From contig JAOUFA010000141.1 in the NCBI GenBank assembly GCA_029858545.1, positions 1-8,849 of the forward strand: a stretch of 8,849 nt of DNA, read 5' to 3'. The notes under the pieces were generated by a model. The model had not been told where the DNA came from. It saw only the letters and a list, made by a program, of their open reading frames with translations, and searched no databases. Of this stretch, positions 6,688 through 8,849 are shown piece by piece. Origin of the DNA: Betaproteobacteria bacterium. GTDB taxonomy: Bacteria > Pseudomonadota > Gammaproteobacteria > Burkholderiales > SG8-39. Position 1 is the first letter of the stretch. Each line of letters starts with the position of its first letter. The position numbers and the translations under genes are program-made.

Positions 6688-6746
6688 CCGGAATCGCTGC
6701 GCGCGCCTGTCGTGGTCGCGCATTGCGTTGTCAGTGGATGCCAACC

Positions 6747-6753
6747 GGGGAGG
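6747..6753 (+). promoter_or_regulatory. Ribosome binding site fixing the start of the Bug receptor
   Basis: GGGGAGG lies 4 bases before ATG 6758. It selects this start over the longer in-frame reading from 6641, which would overlap the preceding gene and place 39 non-signal residues before the signal peptide. Confidence 0.75.
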
Positions 6754-6757
6754 TCTT

Positions 6758-7729
6758 ATGCTTCGATCATTAGTCGTTTCAGTCGCAGTCATCGCAGGGA
6801 TGCCGGCCGCACTCGCGCAGGATACCTATCCCGCCAAGCCGATTACCATGATCGTGCCCTTCCCGCCGGGCGGGGTGGCCGATATCGTCGGCCGGCCGCT
6901 CGCTGCCGCGATGGAAAAGTCGCTCAAGCAACCGGTGGTGGTGGTCAACCGCACCGGCGCGGGGGGCGCGGTGGGAATGTCGGTCGCGGCGAAGTCCGCC
7001 CCCGACGGATACACGATCCTGATGGGTCTTTCTTCGATCTCGATCTTCCCGGTATCGGACCGCATCAACGGCAAGACGCCGGCCTACGAGACGCACGACT
7101 TCGCGCCAATCGCGCTGGTCACCGCGGACCCCACGGTGCTGGTGGTGCGTGCCGACAGTCCCTACAGGACGCTCAAGGATTTCATCGAGGGAGCCAAGGC
7201 GCAGCCCGGCACGATCAATTATTCGTCCTCGGGCGTGTACGGCACGTTGCACGTGGCGATGGAAATCTTCGCCAATGCCGCGAATATCAAGCTCTTCCAT
7301 GTGCCCTACCAGGGCGGCGGACCGGCGGTCACCGCCTTGCTCGGTGGCCAAGTCCAGGCCCTCGCCTCCGGACCGGCGGCGGCGGTCGGTCAGATCAAGG
7401 CGGGCAAGATGCGCGCGCTGGCCGTGTGGAGCGACAAGCGTATTCCGCTGATGCAGGACGTGCCGACATTCAAGGAGTCGGGCCTCGATGCCGAGTTCTA
7501 TATCTGGTCGGGCGTATTCGCGCCGGCCAAGACGCCGGCACCGATCCAGCAGCGTCTGCGCGAGGCGGTCCGCGCGGCGGCGCAGGAGGCCGACTTCAGG
7601 ACGACGATGGAGCGGGTGTCCACGCCGGTCGCGTACCTCGATGCGCCGGAATTTCAGCAGTACTGGGAGCGTGACGCCGCCCGCCTGAAGATCGCGCTGG
7701 AGAAGATCGGCAAGGTCGGGGACAAGTAA
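6758..7729 (+). CDS. Bug/TctC-family periplasmic solute-binding receptor
   Basis: Protein of 323 residues of the Bug (Bordetella uptake gene) receptor family, the extracytoplasmic component of tripartite tricarboxylate-type transporters. Known ligands of the family are mostly small carboxylates; the ligand here cannot be read from sequence. The signal peptide ends at ALA (about residue 20). Family landmarks follow in order: YPAKPITMIVPFPPGGVAD (about 24-42), the VVVVNRTGAGGAVG loop (60-73), PDGYTILMG (82-90), INYSSSGVYGTLH (153-165), HVPYQGGGPAVTALLGGQV (181-199), and the C-terminal VPTFKESG (235-242). Length is normal for the family. No TctA or TctB membrane gene is beside it, as is usual for the many orphan Bug genes of Burkholderiales. 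ATG 6758 follows GGGGAGG. It converges with the minus-strand gene, with 45 bases between the two stop codons. I see no link to the envelope block other than adjacency. Confidence 0.95.
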   Translation: MLRSLVVSVAVIAGMPAALAQDTYPAKPITMIVPFPPGGVADIVGRPLAAAMEKSLKQPVVVVNRTGAGGAVGMSVAAKSAPDGYTILMGLSSISIFPVSDRINGKTPAYETHDFAPIALVTADPTVLVVRADSPYRTLKDFIEGAKAQPGTINYSSSGVYGTLHVAMEIFANAANIKLFHVPYQGGGPAVTALLGGQVQALASGPAAAVGQIKAGKMRALAVWSDKRIPLMQDVPTFKESGLDAEFYIWSGVFAPAKTPAPIQQRLREAVRAAAQEADFRTTMERVSTPVAYLDAPEFQQYWERDAARLKIALEKIGKVGDK

Positions 7730-7774
7730 CCACCGAAAGCGGCGCGCGGGGTGCGCGGGTACGAGCGCGCTTGG

Positions 7775-8476
7775 TCAGTCGCGCGCCTTGCGCGGAAAGC
7801 CGCGGCCGATGCGGCGGCTGCGGGGCTTGGGATACTGGAGCAGTTTGCCGATCCTGCGCTCGAAGGGATCGCGGCGGCTGAGGCTCTTCGCCTGCCGGGC
7901 GCTCATGAGGGTGAAATGGCGGATGTCCTCGAGCGCCTCGGCGAGCGCCCAGGCATCCTTCTCGCCGCTCACCCACAACTTCACATCGAAACGCCTCAGG
8001 TCGCAGGAAACCGAGTACTCGCGTAGCGTCTTCCGGTCGCGCTTGTTGCAGTATTCGTGCAGATACGACATCGCCAACTCGCGCAGCGTGCTGTAGACCG
8101 GATCGCGTCCGCGCAGGCCGGCGCCGTTGGTCTTCGAGATGGCGCCCCAGCGGCCGTTGCGCCGATAGAGCGCGACCACATGGTCGAAGTCCTGCACCGC
8201 GCGCAGATCCATGACGAGCGGCGGTTCGCCGTGCACCCACAGCGCGCAGGCCGCGAGCATCGCGCCTTCGATGCAGTGCGCGTTGCGCTCGCGCAGGATC
8301 ACCCGCACCGGCCTGCAGGTATCGCCGTCGGGTTCGAAATTCTGCTTCAAATCCAGAAGGAATTTCTGGATCTTGCGCGGCGTGTCGAGCCTGCGCAGTA
8401 TCGCGAACTCGGACTTGGCGAGGCCGAGGTCCTCACGCCGCGCGAAGCGCTTCGCCAGTGCTTTGTTGCGTGCCAA
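7775..8476 (-). CDS. Cytoplasmic transglutaminase-like domain protein, TTG start
   Basis: Protein of 233 residues without signal peptide or membrane segment. The core (about 55-140) contains NAHCIEGA with Cys68, PPLVMDL, DFDHVVALY with His99, and WGAISKTNG followed by DPVYSTLRELAMSYLHEY. This Cys-His arrangement is that of a small transglutaminase-like fold; the likely third residue is Asn117 in KTNG, not the usual Asp. The N-terminus is a charged helical region, and the last 35 residues are very rich in Arg and Lys, suggesting nucleic-acid or acidic-surface binding (inference). The start is TTG: between the preceding in-frame stop and this codon there is no ATG or GTG, and no Met occurs downstream until the core domain. 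GGCGGA (reverse complement of 8481-8486) sits 4 bases upstream. It begins 19 bases after the SDR stop, so the two are probably co-transcribed. Unrelated in architecture to the exported enzyme at 2508-4025. Confidence 0.82.
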   Translation of the reverse strand: MARNKALAKRFARREDLGLAKSEFAILRRLDTPRKIQKFLLDLKQNFEPDGDTCRPVRVILRERNAHCIEGAMLAACALWVHGEPPLVMDLRAVQDFDHVVALYRRNGRWGAISKTNGAGLRGRDPVYSTLRELAMSYLHEYCNKRDRKTLREYSVSCDLRRFDVKLWVSGEKDAWALAEALEDIRHFTLMSARQAKSLSRRDPFERRIGKLLQYPKPRSRRIGRGFPRKARD

Positions 8477-8480
8477 GGTG

Positions 8481-8486
8481 TCCGCC
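8481..8486 (-). promoter_or_regulatory. Ribosome binding site supporting a TTG start
   Basis: On the minus strand GGCGGA precedes TTG (8476-8474) by 4 bases. Because no ATG or GTG is available in frame after the upstream stop, this site is the main support for the TTG start. Confidence 0.5.
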
Positions 8487-8495
8487 GTTGTCGAT

Positions 8496-8849
8496 TCAGA
8501 ACTGGTAGCGGCGCAGGCCGCCGTCGACGGCGATCACGGTGCCGGTAATGTAGCGTGCGAGCGGCGAGGCCAGAAAACAGACCAGGTGCGCGATGTCCTC
8601 GGGCTGACCGTATTCGCCCACCGGGATCTCGTGCTCCGACTGCCAGGCGCGGTACTCGGGCGTGTAATTGCGCAGGATCTGCTCGCTCATGATGCGCCCC
8701 GGGGGGATGCAGTTTACCGTGATGCCGTGCTTGCCGATTTCGCGCGACAGGCCCTTCGCCCAGGAGTGCATCGCGGCCTTGGCGCAAAACGCGCCGTTGA
8801 TGCCCTCCGGCTCGCTCTTGCCGGTGATGTTGATGATGCGACCCCAGGC
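8496..8849 (-). CDS. SDR-family oxidoreductase, C-terminal part, atypical active site; cut by window edge
   Basis: C-terminal 117 residues of a short-chain dehydrogenase/reductase; the N-terminal Rossmann half with the NAD(P)-binding glycine motif lies beyond the right edge. The fragment starts AWGRIINITG (beta-5 strand), continues through AFCAKAAMHSWAKGLSREIGKHGITVNCIPPGRI (helix, then the family's TVN-P-G segment), and closes with GEYGQPEDIAHLVCFLAS, YITGTVIAVDGG and LRRYQF. These match the late part of 3-oxoacyl-ACP-reductase-like SDRs. The usual YxxxK is not present: the Lys of AFCAK is kept, but the residue four before it is Ala and the nearest aromatic is Phe three before. The substrate is therefore uncertain, and activity may be altered or absent. 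An internal ATG at 8771 is not the start because the conserved frame continues to the edge. The transglutaminase-like gene follows 19 bases later. Confidence 0.93.
   Translation of the reverse strand, partial: AWGRIINITGKSEPEGINGAFCAKAAMHSWAKGLSREIGKHGITVNCIPPGRIMSEQILRNYTPEYRAWQSEHEIPVGEYGQPEDIAHLVCFLASPLARYITGTVIAVDGGLRRYQF

Noticed and set aside
7730..7774. Bidirectional terminator between the convergent Bug and transglutaminase-like genes
   Set aside because: The 45-base gap is GC-rich with self-complementary GCGCGC pieces, but no stable stem plus T-run could be defined on either strand.
8057..8548. Plus-strand frame of 163 codons opposite the transglutaminase-like/SDR pair
   Set aside because: It overlaps two minus-strand genes with conserved motifs and ends in an Arg-rich low-complexity stretch.

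Overview
The window is GC-rich and densely coding. It looks like chromosome from a betaproteobacterium, probably Burkholderiales. The main pointer is a stand-alone Bug-type (TctC family) periplasmic solute receptor, a family strongly expanded in that group. The organism assignment is inference; there is no rRNA, tRNA, insertion sequence, phage gene or CRISPR array in the window.

Layout on the + strand: (1) a groEL-type chaperonin gene, cut by the left edge (2-1573); (2) a 285-base intergenic stretch with a GC hairpin and a run of nine G; (3) five genes for exported proteins (1859-6687): an LPP20-like lipoprotein, a periplasmic transglutaminase/cysteine-protease-like protein with a proline-rich linker, a periplasmic coiled-coil protein, a small outer-membrane beta-barrel protein, and a second LPP20-like lipoprotein; (4) a Bug solute receptor (6758-7729). 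On the - strand, converging on the Bug gene, are a TTG-started cytoplasmic transglutaminase-like protein (7775-8476) and, 19 bases upstream of it, the C-terminal part of an SDR-family oxidoreductase (8496-8849, cut by the right edge).

The part most worth attention is the five-gene envelope block. All five products carry a Sec or lipoprotein signal. The two lipoproteins at its ends share a common motif set, and a third member (the coiled-coil protein) has a segment resembling the FlgT N-terminal type of domain. The block therefore reads as a candidate outer-membrane/periplasm assembly with its own cysteine-peptidase-like enzyme, whose function I cannot name. A hairpin after the barrel gene may separate the last lipoprotein gene transcriptionally.

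Three enzymes depart from their family consensus at functional positions. The GroEL copy has Ser where E. coli GroEL has the ATPase residue Asp52, and it lacks the Gly-Gly-Met tail, suggesting a specialised chaperonin paralogue. The SDR lacks the Tyr of the YxxxK motif. The small transglutaminase-like protein keeps Cys and His but has Asn at the likely third position.
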